The notes under the pieces are model-generated. The model searched no databases and had not been told where the DNA came from. It was given only the letters and a program-made list of their open reading frames with translations. The position numbers were made by a program, and so were the translations under genes. From the NCBI GenBank assembly GCA_910577175.1, contig CAJTLU010000002.1, positions 186,001 through 250,000 of the forward strand: DNA of 64,000 nucleotides. Reading direction: 5' to 3'. This DNA is from an uncultured Lachnospiraceae bacterium (GTDB lineage Bacteria > Bacillota > Clostridia > Lachnospirales > Lachnospiraceae). Numbering within the stretch: the stretch's first letter is position 1; every line of letters starts with the position of its first letter. Below, in pieces: positions 26,375-34,531 of the stretch.

Positions 26375-28144
26375 TTAGTCGGTTAGTTCTGTCAGCCCGG
26401 AAATATCCGGTACTGCCATAAGGGAGTAGTTCGTATAGTAGACGACAAAGCCTGGCTTTGCACCGTTCGGCTTTTTTACCTGCTTTTTATCTACATAGTC
26501 GATTTCGACTTTTCCGGACTCTTTGTTTTTGGAGTAATAGGCAGCGAGGGAACCGGCTGCTTCAAACACATGGTCCGGAATTTCCCGTCCGTCATTTTTC
26601 AGAATAACATGGGAGCCGGCGCAGTCCTTGGCGTGAAACCACCAGTCGTTTCCATTTGCAAACTCAAAGGTCAGGAAATCGTTCTGATAGTTATTTTTTC
26701 CGACATAAAGGTCAAAGCCGTCTGCGGTACGGTAGTGAAGAGGCTTTGCAGTGATGCGTACCTTTTTTTCTTTCTTTCCGTTGCCAGACCCTTTCCGGAG
26801 CGGGGAATGCTTTTTCAAATAGCCGTATTCGGAAAGCTCTGCCTTAATCTGCACCAGGTCCTCCTCATGTCTTGCGATTTCCAGTGCATTGCGGATAGAT
26901 TCCAAATGAAGGATGGAGGACTTTGTTTCTTCGGTCTGGGTAGTGAGTGCTTCAAACGTGCGTTTCAGCTTTCCGTAGCGTTCAAAATAGCGCTTGGCAT
27001 TCTCCAGGGCGGTCATTGTTTCGTCTAACGGAATGGTAAGCGGCTCGTTTGTATAGTAGTTCGTTACGGTGATTTCCTTTGCGCCCGGCTCCGCGCCGTA
27101 GCCGTAAGCGGTTAAAAGCTCGCCGTATACCTTGTATTTATCTCTGGATTCCGTATCCTTTAGCTGGCGGAGCTGCAAATCGTATTTTTTCACCTCCCGC
27201 TCTAATGCCGACTGCAGTACCCGGCGCAGGTCAGCAGAACGCTGCCGGATGCGCGTAATGGTATTTTTTTCCGCATAGAACTCCCGCAGCAGGGCAGAAG
27301 CCGACGAAAACGTCTGTACCTCGTAACCGCCTTCCTCATACATGGTTAGCGGGATTACGGAAAACGCAACCGGTTCCTTCCCGCTCCGTATCAGGTTCGG
27401 AGAAAAGCGTCCCTGTCTGACATCCTCCATCAGAGCGGAAAAAATGTGGAACAGGTGCTGTAAAAAGTCTTCGGAAAACTCCGCTGCCGGTAAATCAGGC
27501 GAGAGACCGGCACGGTGGCAGAGCTCGTTTGCAGTCTGCGGGGAGAGTCCGGTAAAGGCGGAATAAAGCGCCTTATAAAGCGGCATCGGTCTTTCACGGA
27601 GCGTCAGAAACTCCGCAAAAGAAACTGTAAGGGGGTCGAGCTTATCCTGCGTCTGTGGGATAAAGTAAGGGCGCCCCGGCAGTACCTCGCGGACGGAGCT
27701 TACCATACCGGAAACCCGTTTAATCGCATCGATGATAGTGCTGTTTTCGTCCGTGAGGATAATATTGCTGTGCTTGCCCATCAGCTCTATCAGAATGTGC
27801 TTTTGGCACACATCGCCCAGCTCGCTTAAGTGCTCTACCGTAAAGTCAACAATACGCTCCAGTCCCGGCTGGGTCACCGAGAGAATGCGTGCACTGTTAA
27901 AATGCTTCCGCAGCAGCATACAGAAATTCGGCGCTGTCAGAGGGCTCTGCCTGCTTTCCTCTGTCAGATAGAGGAGGGGGAGAGAGGCGTCTGCGGAAAG
28001 CAGCAGCTTATAGGTGTCATAGTTCTTTATCTGAAGCAGCAGCTCGTCCTTTTCCGGCTGTGCAATTTTGGTAATCCGACCGCCGGTTAAAGTATCGGAA
28101 AGCTCTTTTACGAGAGCCGCAGTCATAAGTCCGTCAAATGCCAT
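26375..28144 (-). CDS. rqcH: Ribosome quality-control protein RqcH (NFACT family)
   Basis: A 589-residue NFACT protein, long mis-named fibronectin-binding protein. RqcH binds obstructed 50S subunits with peptidyl-tRNA and recruits Ala-tRNA to add C-terminal alanine tails. Domains: NFACT-N (1-200, starting MAFDGLMTAALVKELSDTL, with GGRITKIAQPEKDELLL), coiled coils (about 280-440), and the C-terminal NFACT-R/DUF814 domain (about 460-575, GNDWWFHAKDCAGSHVILK). The length is normal. It has its own promoter, divergent from the attenuator locus, and ends one base from the extended frame of the PHP gene, so the two are probably cotranscribed. Confidence 0.93.
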   Translation of the reverse strand: MAFDGLMTAALVKELSDTLTGGRITKIAQPEKDELLLQIKNYDTYKLLLSADASLPLLYLTEESRQSPLTAPNFCMLLRKHFNSARILSVTQPGLERIVDFTVEHLSELGDVCQKHILIELMGKHSNIILTDENSTIIDAIKRVSGMVSSVREVLPGRPYFIPQTQDKLDPLTVSFAEFLTLRERPMPLYKALYSAFTGLSPQTANELCHRAGLSPDLPAAEFSEDFLQHLFHIFSALMEDVRQGRFSPNLIRSGKEPVAFSVIPLTMYEEGGYEVQTFSSASALLREFYAEKNTITRIRQRSADLRRVLQSALEREVKKYDLQLRQLKDTESRDKYKVYGELLTAYGYGAEPGAKEITVTNYYTNEPLTIPLDETMTALENAKRYFERYGKLKRTFEALTTQTEETKSSILHLESIRNALEIARHEEDLVQIKAELSEYGYLKKHSPLRKGSGNGKKEKKVRITAKPLHYRTADGFDLYVGKNNYQNDFLTFEFANGNDWWFHAKDCAGSHVILKNDGREIPDHVFEAAGSLAAYYSKNKESGKVEIDYVDKKQVKKPNGAKPGFVVYYTNYSLMAVPDISGLTELTD

Positions 28145-28201
28145 GGTGGAATCCTTTCTGAAGCCGGATAAAGCCCGGCAAATCGTTCTTCTTAAATTTA
28201 T

Positions 28202-28229
28202 ATTGTATCAAGTATACCATAGTTTTCAA
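28202..28229 (-). promoter_or_regulatory. Promoter of rqcH
   Basis: Read on the minus strand, TTGAAA (complement of 28224-28229) and TACAAT (complement of 28202-28207) are 16 bases apart, about 60 bases before the rqcH start. Confidence 0.6.
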
Positions 28230-28264
28230 AAAAAGAGAACTGAAAAATCCAAAGGATAAAATTG

Positions 28265-28293
28265 TTGACATCCGAATAACGCCGTGGTAAAAT
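28265..28293 (+). promoter_or_regulatory. Promoter of the leader-peptide locus
   Basis: TTGACA (28265-28270) and TAAAAT (28288-28293) are 17 bases apart, divergent from the rqcH promoter and about 40 bases upstream of the leader peptide. Confidence 0.75.
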
Positions 28294-28335
28294 AAGAGCG
28301 TTAAAGTAGTTTTGATTGTAAAGTAAGGAGATTTT

Positions 28336-28380
28336 ATGTTAAGCATTGTAAGTAAAAGCAGAGAGAACGCCGACAACTAA
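28336..28380 (+). CDS. 14-residue putative regulatory leader peptide
   Basis: A short ORF reads MLSIVSKSRENADN, with AAGGAG 5 bases before the ATG and a strong promoter upstream. Its stop overlaps the beginning of hairpin-forming RNA. A well-initiated tiny ORF between a promoter and a terminator is the layout of ribosome-stalling attenuators that control antibiotic-resistance ABC genes in Firmicutes. No function is shown by the residues themselves. The gene it once controlled seems to be the deleted ABC exporter downstream. Confidence 0.5.
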   Translation: MLSIVSKSRENADN

Positions 28381-28390
28381 ATTTGTTGCG

Positions 28391-28515
28391 GGGCAGAGGT
28401 TTTACGCTAGAGGTCTGCCCTGAGGTATCTGCCTTACAAGTGCTTCATAAATCCGGATAAATAGAGTCTGTTGTTACAGAAAACGGAGAGCATGCCTGTC
28501 AGGTGTGCTTTTTTT
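28391..28515 (+). terminator. Candidate attenuator: upstream hairpin plus terminator
   Basis: GGGCAGA (28391-28397) pairs with TCTGCCC (28414-28420) directly after the leader peptide. Further on, GCATGCCT (28490-28497) pairs with AGGTGTGC (28501-28508), followed by seven T residues (28509-28515). This fits premature termination controlled by translation of the leader. Between 28516 and 28700 there is no complete gene, only a scrap of a permease 3' end. Confidence 0.6.
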
Positions 28516-28627
28516 GCTTCGTATTTCTTTCAACAGGCTGCTTGTGGCCATGGATTTGTCTGCCCTTTTGGCGGAAGAAGCCCATGGTCTTTTTCTTGTA
28601 TGTGAGGAGAGACGACAGACGGCATTG

Positions 28628-28691
28628 TCTGGAAGCACGGCATCCGGCGTTATCACAGTGCAGGTTTATAAAGATTTGATGAGAAAGGAAA
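28628..28691 (+). repeat. 64-base direct repeat, left copy (permease 3'-end remnant)
   Basis: This copy differs from 29435-29498 at six positions. Read in the permease frame it encodes VWKHGIRRYHSAGL and a stop, followed by the ribosome site of the next gene. It is the end of an ABC-2 permease gene whose body is missing. Confidence 0.75.
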
Positions 28692-28700
28692 TAAACGGAC

Positions 28701-29297
28701 ATGACAGTCATTGAAACAAGAAATTTAACAAAAACGTACCGCAGATTTAAGAAGCCGGAGGGGCTGAAGGAAAGCTTCCGTTGTCTTTGGAAACGGGAGT
28801 ACGAAGAGAAGACGGCGGTCAGCCGGCTGGATTTTTCTATGGAGGAGGGGGAGATTACCGGACTCATCGGGCCGAACGGCGCAGGGAAGACGACCTTAAC
28901 TAAAATGCTGACCGGAATTATTGCACCGACTTCCGGAGATATCCAGGTGCTTGGATATTATCCAAACGATTTAAAGAATGAATTGAAGCAGCAGTATGCG
29001 GTTGTGATGGGACAGAAGAGCCAGCTCTTTTTTGAACTGACGGCAAATGATACGCTCCGGCTTTTTAAAGAGATTTATGGAATTGAAGAAAAGGAGTTTG
29101 AGGAAACGAAAGCATATTTTACAGAACTGTTCGGCGTGCGGGATTTGATGGATGTACAGGTACGGACCCTGTCGCTGGGAGAGCGTATGAAGTTAGAGCT
29201 GATGACGGTGCTGATCCATAATCCGAAGATTCTGTTTATGGATGAGCCGACCCTGGGACTGGACGCGATTGCTTCAAAGCAAATCCGGAATTTATAA
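28701..29297 (+). pseudogene. ABC-2 exporter ATPase, 3'-truncated
   Basis: A 198-residue ATP-binding protein that stops soon after Walker B. Walker A (GPNGAGKTTLTK), Q-loop (GQKSQLF), signature (LSLGERMK) and Walker B with Glu (LFMDEPTLGLD) are present. The frame ends at ASKQIRNL, so the H-loop and about 120 C-terminal residues expected for this YadG-like family are absent. The following bases belong to the 3' end of a permease in another frame, so an internal deletion joined the ATPase gene to the last permease gene. It is unlikely to be functional. Confidence 0.8.
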
Positions 29298-29478
29298 GGT
29301 GATTTTTTACTGTATTTTGCCCTACGGGATTATGGCAACGCTTCCGGTACAGAGTAGGACCGGAGAACTGACAGGAAAGACGGCGCTGTCCGGAATCGGG
29401 ATTGTGATTCTGTTTAGCGGGCTTACAGCAGCATTCTGGAAGCGCGGTATCCGGCGTTATCACAGTGCAAGTTCATAA
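29293..29478 (+). pseudogene. ABC-2 permease 3'-end remnant
   Basis: The frame from 29293 reads YKVIFYCILPYGIMATLPVQ, then LSGIGIVILFSGLTAAFWKR and IRRYHSASS with a stop, typical of the last membrane segments of an ABC-2 type permease (YadH/DUF990-like). It lacks the first roughly 200 residues and any start. Its 3' end (29435-29498) is a 64-base direct repeat of 28628-28691. Confidence 0.7.
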
Positions 29479-29504
29479 AAATTTGATGGGAAAGGAAACA
29501 GAAC

Positions 29505-31424
29505 ATGGATAAAACAGAACGGTTCATAGAATTTGATAAAATAAAAGAAATCTGGGCAGAGTTTTGCCTGACGGACGCTGCCAAAAAACAGGTAAAGGAA
29601 CAGATGCCTCTTTTGTCCGAGGCAGAGCTTCTGGCAAAGCAGAGAGAAACCACACAGGGAAAAAAGATGATGGAGCTTTGCGGCAATCCGCCGCTAGTCT
29701 CCCTGCAGGGACTGGAGGAGATTGTGGATTATGCAGGGAAAGGGGACTGTCTTGGAATCAAGCAGCTTTTGCAGGTGGAGATGTCCTTAACGGCGGCTTT
29801 CCGTTTAAAGCAATATTTGCTCCGGGGAAAGCAGCAAGGGCTTTCTCTGGGATATTATGAGGAAAATCTGCAGCCGTTGGACGAATTAAGAGAGAGCATC
29901 TATGTGCAGATTGTAAATGAACAGGTTTCGGACAATGCTTCAAAGCTGTTAAAGAGTCTCCGGAGTGAAATTGCCCTGACAGAAGGGCGGATGCGGGAAA
30001 GGGCAGACGCAGTCATACGTGCTAATAAGGACTGCATGTCGGATGGATTCAGTACCTTCCGGAACGGCCGCGTGTGTGTCCCGGTAAAAAAGGAGTACAG
30101 GTTTAAAATTGCAGGCAGCGTGATTGATAAGTCCGCTACCGGTAACACATTCTTTATCGAACCTGCTGCTGCCGCAAAGTATTATGAGGAATTGCAGGAA
30201 TTGCGCCTTGACGAAGAAAACGAGGTACGCAGGATTTTATATGAGCTGACCGGAATGGTGGATGAGAATGCGACAGAATTGAAGGAAAATATCAGACTGA
30301 TGGAAAAGTTTGATTTTATCTTTTCCAAAGGAAAGCTGAGTCTGCATTATGACGGCACCGAGCCTGAAATCATAACGGAGCGGAGGATTGTATTAAAGGA
30401 TGCGAGACATCCGCTGATGAAAAAGGAAAGCTGCGTTCCGCTCCAGTTTTCTATTGGGGATGGTGTGAACGGAATTGTGATTACCGGACCGAACACCGGC
30501 GGAAAAACGGTAGCATTAAAGACGGTTGCCTTAAACTGTATGATGGCACAGTGCGGTCTGCATGTTTCCTGCGGCAGTGCGGAAATCTGTATGAATGCCA
30601 ATTATTTGTGTGATATCGGGGACGGGCAGAATCTGTCGGAGAACCTTTCCACGTTTTCCGCGCATATCACAAATGTGCTCGATATTCTACAGCAGGTCGC
30701 TCCGCAGAGCCTTGTGTTTATGGATGAGCTGGGTTCTGGAACAGACCCGTTAGAGGGCATGGGGATTGCAGTCGCAATTTTAGAGGAATTGAAGCAGAGC
30801 GGCGCTCTGTTTCTGGTGACGACGCATTATCCCGAGGTAAAGGTATATGCCGAAAAAACCGAAGGGATTGTGAACGCGCGGATGACCTTTGACAAGGAAA
30901 ATCTGAAGCCTCTGTATCAGCTGGTCATCGGCGAGGCAGGGGAGAGCTGTGCATTTTCCATTGCAAAGAGACTCGGAATGCCTGCGGGGATGCTTCGGCG
31001 GGCGGAACAGGCTGCCTACGGGAGCGGAGCGGACCTGTCCTCCTTTGCGGAAGCGGAGCAGGCGAGGGAGTTTAAAGGAAAGGCAATTCCACGGATTGTA
31101 AAGAAAAAGACGTCGCCGTCCCATAAGAGAGAAAAGAGGGAATACCGGATTGGCGACAGCGTTATGGTTTATCCGGAGAAAAGAATCGGGATTGTCTGCG
31201 AGCCGGAAAATGAAAAAGGCGTGCTGCGGATTCAGATGCCGGACAGGAAATTCTGGGTAAATCATAAGCGCATTAAGCTGCATGTGGCGGCAGAGAAGCT
31301 TTATCCGGAAAACTATGACTTTTCTATTTTGTTTGACAGCGTAGAGACAAGAAAGCTCCGGCACCAGATGGGGCGCAAGCATATAGAAGGGGCAGAGCTT
31401 CGCATAGAGGACGAAAAGGAGTAG
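29505..31424 (+). CDS. MutS2-like ATPase without Smr domain
   Basis: A 639-residue MutS-family protein. Seen in order: N-terminal clamp and helical core (1-310; RNGRVCVPVKKEYRFKIAGS and GNTFFIEPAAA are characteristic of MutS2), Walker A (TGPNTGGKTVALKT), Walker B (LVFMDELGSGTDPLEGM), and H-loop-like TTHYPEVKVYA. A KOW-like segment follows (REYRIGDSVMVYPEKRIG). The usual MutS2 length is about 780, and the C-terminal Smr nuclease domain is absent here. B. subtilis MutS2 splits collided ribosomes and supplies RqcH substrates; rqcH is 1.4 kb away but divergent. The start has AAGGAAAC before the ATG. A full-length MutS2 may exist elsewhere in the genome. Confidence 0.85.
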   Translation: MDKTERFIEFDKIKEIWAEFCLTDAAKKQVKEQMPLLSEAELLAKQRETTQGKKMMELCGNPPLVSLQGLEEIVDYAGKGDCLGIKQLLQVEMSLTAAFRLKQYLLRGKQQGLSLGYYEENLQPLDELRESIYVQIVNEQVSDNASKLLKSLRSEIALTEGRMRERADAVIRANKDCMSDGFSTFRNGRVCVPVKKEYRFKIAGSVIDKSATGNTFFIEPAAAAKYYEELQELRLDEENEVRRILYELTGMVDENATELKENIRLMEKFDFIFSKGKLSLHYDGTEPEIITERRIVLKDARHPLMKKESCVPLQFSIGDGVNGIVITGPNTGGKTVALKTVALNCMMAQCGLHVSCGSAEICMNANYLCDIGDGQNLSENLSTFSAHITNVLDILQQVAPQSLVFMDELGSGTDPLEGMGIAVAILEELKQSGALFLVTTHYPEVKVYAEKTEGIVNARMTFDKENLKPLYQLVIGEAGESCAFSIAKRLGMPAGMLRRAEQAAYGSGADLSSFAEAEQAREFKGKAIPRIVKKKTSPSHKREKREYRIGDSVMVYPEKRIGIVCEPENEKGVLRIQMPDRKFWVNHKRIKLHVAAEKLYPENYDFSILFDSVETRKLRHQMGRKHIEGAELRIEDEKE

Positions 31425-31431
31425 GGGAGCG

Positions 31432-31690
31432 TCCCTTGCGTTTCCGCATTTTTGAGCACTCCCTGAAAAGTTCCGAAGGCTGCACACCCTCCGATTTTTA
31501 CATTTGTCCGAAGGACCGCATCTTTAAGCGGAACCGGAATCACCTCTTAGTGATGGTTAGGCGCGAGGACGCTCCCGAGCGGCTTAACAACACTTAGAGG
31601 AAGTCCGGTGAAGCGTAAGCGCATGTAAAAATCGGAGGGTGTGCAGCCTTCGGAACATAAGGTAGCAGATAAAATGCGGGGACGCAGGGA
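31432..31690. repeat. Composite palindromic element D with a perfect 34-bp inverted repeat
   Basis: The arms 31470-31503 and 31623-31656 are exact reverse complements over 34 bases, both starting or ending with GTTCCGAAGG/CCTTCGGAAC. Outer ends (31435-31453 CTTGCGTTTCCGCATTTTT, and 31671-31690) are also inverted and match other intergenic elements in this window. The centre shares 95 bases with 25393-25486. No ORF of note. It fills most of the 329-base gap before the next promoter. Confidence 0.85.
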
Positions 31691-31700
31691 ACCGTCCGGC

Positions 31701-31730
31701 TTTACAAAGCTTCCGGGGGTATGTTATACT
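31701..31730 (+). promoter_or_regulatory. Promoter of the first two-component operon
   Basis: TTTACA (31701-31706) and TATACT (31725-31730) are 18 bases apart, immediately after repeat D and 23 bases before the chosen regulator start. Confidence 0.6.
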
Positions 31731-31753
31731 TGGCTTTAGAAAAGAGGGAAGCT

Positions 31754-32434
31754 ATGGACTACGATTGTTTGATTATTGATGATGAAAAGCTGCTGGCAGA
31801 CAGTACGGCGGAGTATTTTAACCTGTTCGGCGTGAAAACGGCAGTGGTATATAGCGCTTCGGCATGCAGGGAGTTTTTCAGGGAGAATACGGCCGGGCTG
31901 ATGCTGCTTGACATCAATCTTGGTGAAAGCAGCGGCTTTTTGCTGTGTAAGGAGCTTCGTGAAACAACTGACATTCCGATTTTGTTTATTTCTGCCCGTA
32001 CAAGCGATGATGATAAGATTATTGCCTTGAATATCGGCGGCGATGACTATGTGCAAAAGCCGTATTCCCTCGGAGTGCTGCTTGCCAAGGTCAGGGCGGT
32101 GTTAAAACGCTATGGGCAGAGTGCGAAGGCAGGATATGCCGACGGCTGGCTGAAGGTTGATTTTGATGCAAAGCAGGTGCTTGCCGGGGGAAATCCTGTC
32201 AGGCTGACCGCCCTTGAACTTAAGCTCCTTTTCTATCTGATGAAGCAGGAAAACAGGGTAGTATCAAAGAAAGAGCTGTTTGAAAATGTATGGGAGGATA
32301 AGTTCACGGGCGACGGAACCCTGAACGTACATATCCGGAAAATACGGGAAGCAATTGAAAAAAATCCTGGGAAACCCGAATACATTTGTACCGTCTGGGG
32401 AGACGGGTACCGGTTTAACGGAGGAAAGCAATGA
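31754..32434 (+). CDS. OmpR-family response regulator
   Basis: A 226-residue regulator with a receiver domain (acidic IDDEK near the N-terminus, phosphoacceptor Asp53 in LLDINLG, Lys in YVQKPYS) and a C-terminal winged-helix DNA-binding domain (LTALELKLLFYLMKQENRVVSKKELFENVW..GTLNVHIRKIREAIE..YICTVWGDGYRF). An in-frame ATG at 31721 overlaps the promoter, so I use 31754. It overlaps the kinase gene by 4 bases. It probably controls the ABC genes that follow, where phased boxes lie upstream. Confidence 0.92.
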   Translation: MDYDCLIIDDEKLLADSTAEYFNLFGVKTAVVYSASACREFFRENTAGLMLLDINLGESSGFLLCKELRETTDIPILFISARTSDDDKIIALNIGGDDYVQKPYSLGVLLAKVRAVLKRYGQSAKAGYADGWLKVDFDAKQVLAGGNPVRLTALELKLLFYLMKQENRVVSKKELFENVWEDKFTGDGTLNVHIRKIREAIEKNPGKPEYICTVWGDGYRFNGGKQ

Positions 32435-33696
32435 AAAAACGCTTCTTTTTTGTCAGCCTGCTTCTGGTGTTTGCGGCAGAGCTTGCGGCGCTGCTTGTAT
32501 TTGCCGCACAGGATACGGAATGGGTGCAGGATGCGGTTGCGGTCAATGAGGCGGTGCAGTCCGTACAGGCTGATTGGGATACGATAGAACGCCATACGAA
32601 CCATACCGCCCTTGATTATGTTGTAATAGATACGGATGGGACGGTTTTATTCCGGACGAGGCCCGGCCTGAGCGAGAGTATCAATCGTGCGGTAAGTCAC
32701 AGGGACACGATTCTTGACCTTGAAGCAGACGGCATTGTCGTCGGTAAAATTATTTTATACAATAACAGTGCACAGACCCTGTGGTCCGCGAAGCGGGCTG
32801 CCATTATTGTTTTTGCAGCCGCCCTTTTTATCCAGTGTATTGTCTGCACAGGATATTTTCTGTATCTGGAGCGTACCATAATCCGTCCGTTTCATAAGCT
32901 GAAGGGATTTGCCAGGCGCATTGCAGATGGAAATCTGGATATTCCGCTTGAGATGGACAGGCAGAATCTTTTTGGTGCATTTACGGAAAGCTTTGATATT
33001 ATGCGTTCCGAGCTTAAGAAGGCGCGGATTGCAGAGGTGGAGGCAAATGCAAGTAAAAAGGAACTTGTCGCAAAGCTTTCCCATGACATCAAAACGCCCG
33101 TTGCAAGCATTAAGGCAGCCTCGGAGGTAGGTGCTGCATTGGCAGACAGTGAAAAGAGCAGGGAGAACTACAGGCAGATTGTCTGTAAGGCAGACCAGAT
33201 TAACACGCTTATTACGAACCTGTTTACGGCGACGTTAGAGGAGCTCAGGCAGCTTCCGGTAGTGCCTGCGGATATAGAGAGCAGGGAGGTGGAGGAGCTG
33301 TTAAAGAATGCAGATTACCTGCACCGTGCCGTAATCCCGGAGGTTCCAGGTTGCCTTTTGTATGTGGACAGGCTCCGTCTGCAGCAGGTCTTTGACAATA
33401 TCTTTGCCAATTCCTATAAATATGCAGATACGAAGATAGAAACAGAGGTGCAAAAGGGCGGAAACTATCTTGCTATCAGTATAGAGGACTACGGCGGGGG
33501 CGTCAGTAAGGAGGAGCTGCCGCTGTTAAAGGAAAAATATAAACGTGGGAGCCGTACCGGACAGATAGAGGGAGCAGGTCTCGGGCTTTACATTTCCGAT
33601 TATTTTATGAAGCAGATGAAGGGAGAGCTTGTGGTTGAAAACGGACAAAAGGGTCTCAGGGTCACGGTAAGGCTTGCTATAAGCGGTACGATTTAA
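32431..33696 (+). CDS. Sensor histidine kinase
   Basis: A 421-residue kinase: membrane segment at 5-26, an extracytoplasmic domain of about 95 residues, a second membrane segment (about 122-142), HAMP-like linker, HisKA with phosphoacceptor His218 (KLSHDIKTPVASIKA), and an ATPase domain with N box (FDNIFANSYKYAD), G1 (EDYGGGVSKEE) and G2 (GAGLGLYISDYF). It overlaps the regulator by 4 bases. Similar kinases next to MacB/FtsX-type transporters sense antimicrobial peptides, but the ligand is not shown here. Confidence 0.92.
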   Translation: MKKRFFFVSLLLVFAAELAALLVFAAQDTEWVQDAVAVNEAVQSVQADWDTIERHTNHTALDYVVIDTDGTVLFRTRPGLSESINRAVSHRDTILDLEADGIVVGKIILYNNSAQTLWSAKRAAIIVFAAALFIQCIVCTGYFLYLERTIIRPFHKLKGFARRIADGNLDIPLEMDRQNLFGAFTESFDIMRSELKKARIAEVEANASKKELVAKLSHDIKTPVASIKAASEVGAALADSEKSRENYRQIVCKADQINTLITNLFTATLEELRQLPVVPADIESREVEELLKNADYLHRAVIPEVPGCLLYVDRLRLQQVFDNIFANSYKYADTKIETEVQKGGNYLAISIEDYGGGVSKEELPLLKEKYKRGSRTGQIEGAGLGLYISDYFMKQMKGELVVENGQKGLRVTVRLAISGTI

Positions 33697-33746
33697 GGTT
33701 TCCTTAAGGATTCTCTAAAGACATTTAAGATTTGCCAAAGTAAAAT
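33692..33746 (+). promoter_or_regulatory. Helically phased response-regulator boxes and -10 of the ABC operon
   Basis: Five similar boxes follow at 10-11 base steps: TTTAAGG (33692), CTTAAGG (33703), TCTAAAG (33714), TTTAAGA (33724), GCCAAAG (33734). A -10 like TAAAAT follows at 33741-33746 with no good -35. This is the layout of an OmpR-type activated promoter. The boxes overlap the kinase stop codon. Confidence 0.65.
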
Positions 33747-33771
33747 GGAACGTATAACAAGGAGGATAGCC

Positions 33772-34530
33772 ATGAAAGAAATCTTATTAAAAACAGAAAA
33801 TTTAAGCAAATCCTTTTCCAATGGCGGGAATCTTCAGCACGTTCTGAAAAACATTGACCTGGAGCTTTATAAGGGGGATTTTACCGTAATTATGGGGGCG
33901 TCAGGCGCTGGGAAATCCACGCTTTTGTACGCACTTTCGGGAATGGATACACCGACCATCGGCAGAATCACCTTTGGCGGAAAGGTAATTTCGGATTTGG
34001 GCACAGACGGGCTTGCGTTGTTCCGGAAGGCACATTGTGGTTTTGTATTCCAGCAGGTTTACCTGATTGATACAATGAGTGTGCTTGATAACGTACTTGT
34101 GGCAGGTCTGCTGGTAAATAAGGATAAAAAGGCACTTTCTGCCCGTGCGGGTGAGCTTTTTGAAAAGGTAGGGATTCCGGAGGAGACCCGCAGGAAATTT
34201 CCGACGCAGATTTCGGGCGGTGAGGCTCAGAGGGCAGGAATTGTCCGTGCGTTAATCAATGCTCCGGAAATTCTTTTTGCCGATGAGCCGACCGGTGCGC
34301 TCAATTCCAAGGCGGGGCTGGACGTTCTTGACACGCTGACAGGCTTTAACGAACAGGGACAGAGCGTGGTTATGGTAACGCACGATATGCGTTCTGCCAG
34401 ACGGGGGAACCGTATCCTGTACTTAAAGGACGGCACGGTGTTAGGAGAGTGCAATCTGGGAAAATACAGGCCGGGCGACGAGGAGCGCCATAGGAAGCTG
34501 TCCGGATTCCTTTCGGAAATGGGGTGGTAG
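33772..34530 (+). CDS. MacB/LolD-type ABC transporter ATPase
   Basis: A 252-residue ATP-binding protein: Walker A (MGASGAGKSTLLYALSGMD), Q-loop (FVFQQVYLI), signature (ISGGEAQRAGIVRAL), Walker B (ILFADEPTGALNSKAG), H-loop (VTHDM). The SGGE and NSK features are typical of MacB/FtsE-like exporters acting with FtsX-fold permeases. I chose ATG 33772, with AAGGAGG 7 bases upstream, over an in-frame ATG at 33745. The permease starts 2 bases after the stop. It is probably under the control of the two-component system just upstream. Confidence 0.92.
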   Translation: MKEILLKTENLSKSFSNGGNLQHVLKNIDLELYKGDFTVIMGASGAGKSTLLYALSGMDTPTIGRITFGGKVISDLGTDGLALFRKAHCGFVFQQVYLIDTMSVLDNVLVAGLLVNKDKKALSARAGELFEKVGIPEETRRKFPTQISGGEAQRAGIVRALINAPEILFADEPTGALNSKAGLDVLDTLTGFNEQGQSVVMVTHDMRSARRGNRILYLKDGTVLGECNLGKYRPGDEERHRKLSGFLSEMGW

Positions 34531-34531
34531 C

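Noticed and set aside
31313..31543. Minus-strand frame over the mutS2-like 3' end
   Set aside because: Covers coding sequence and a repeat element; no credible initiation or similarity.
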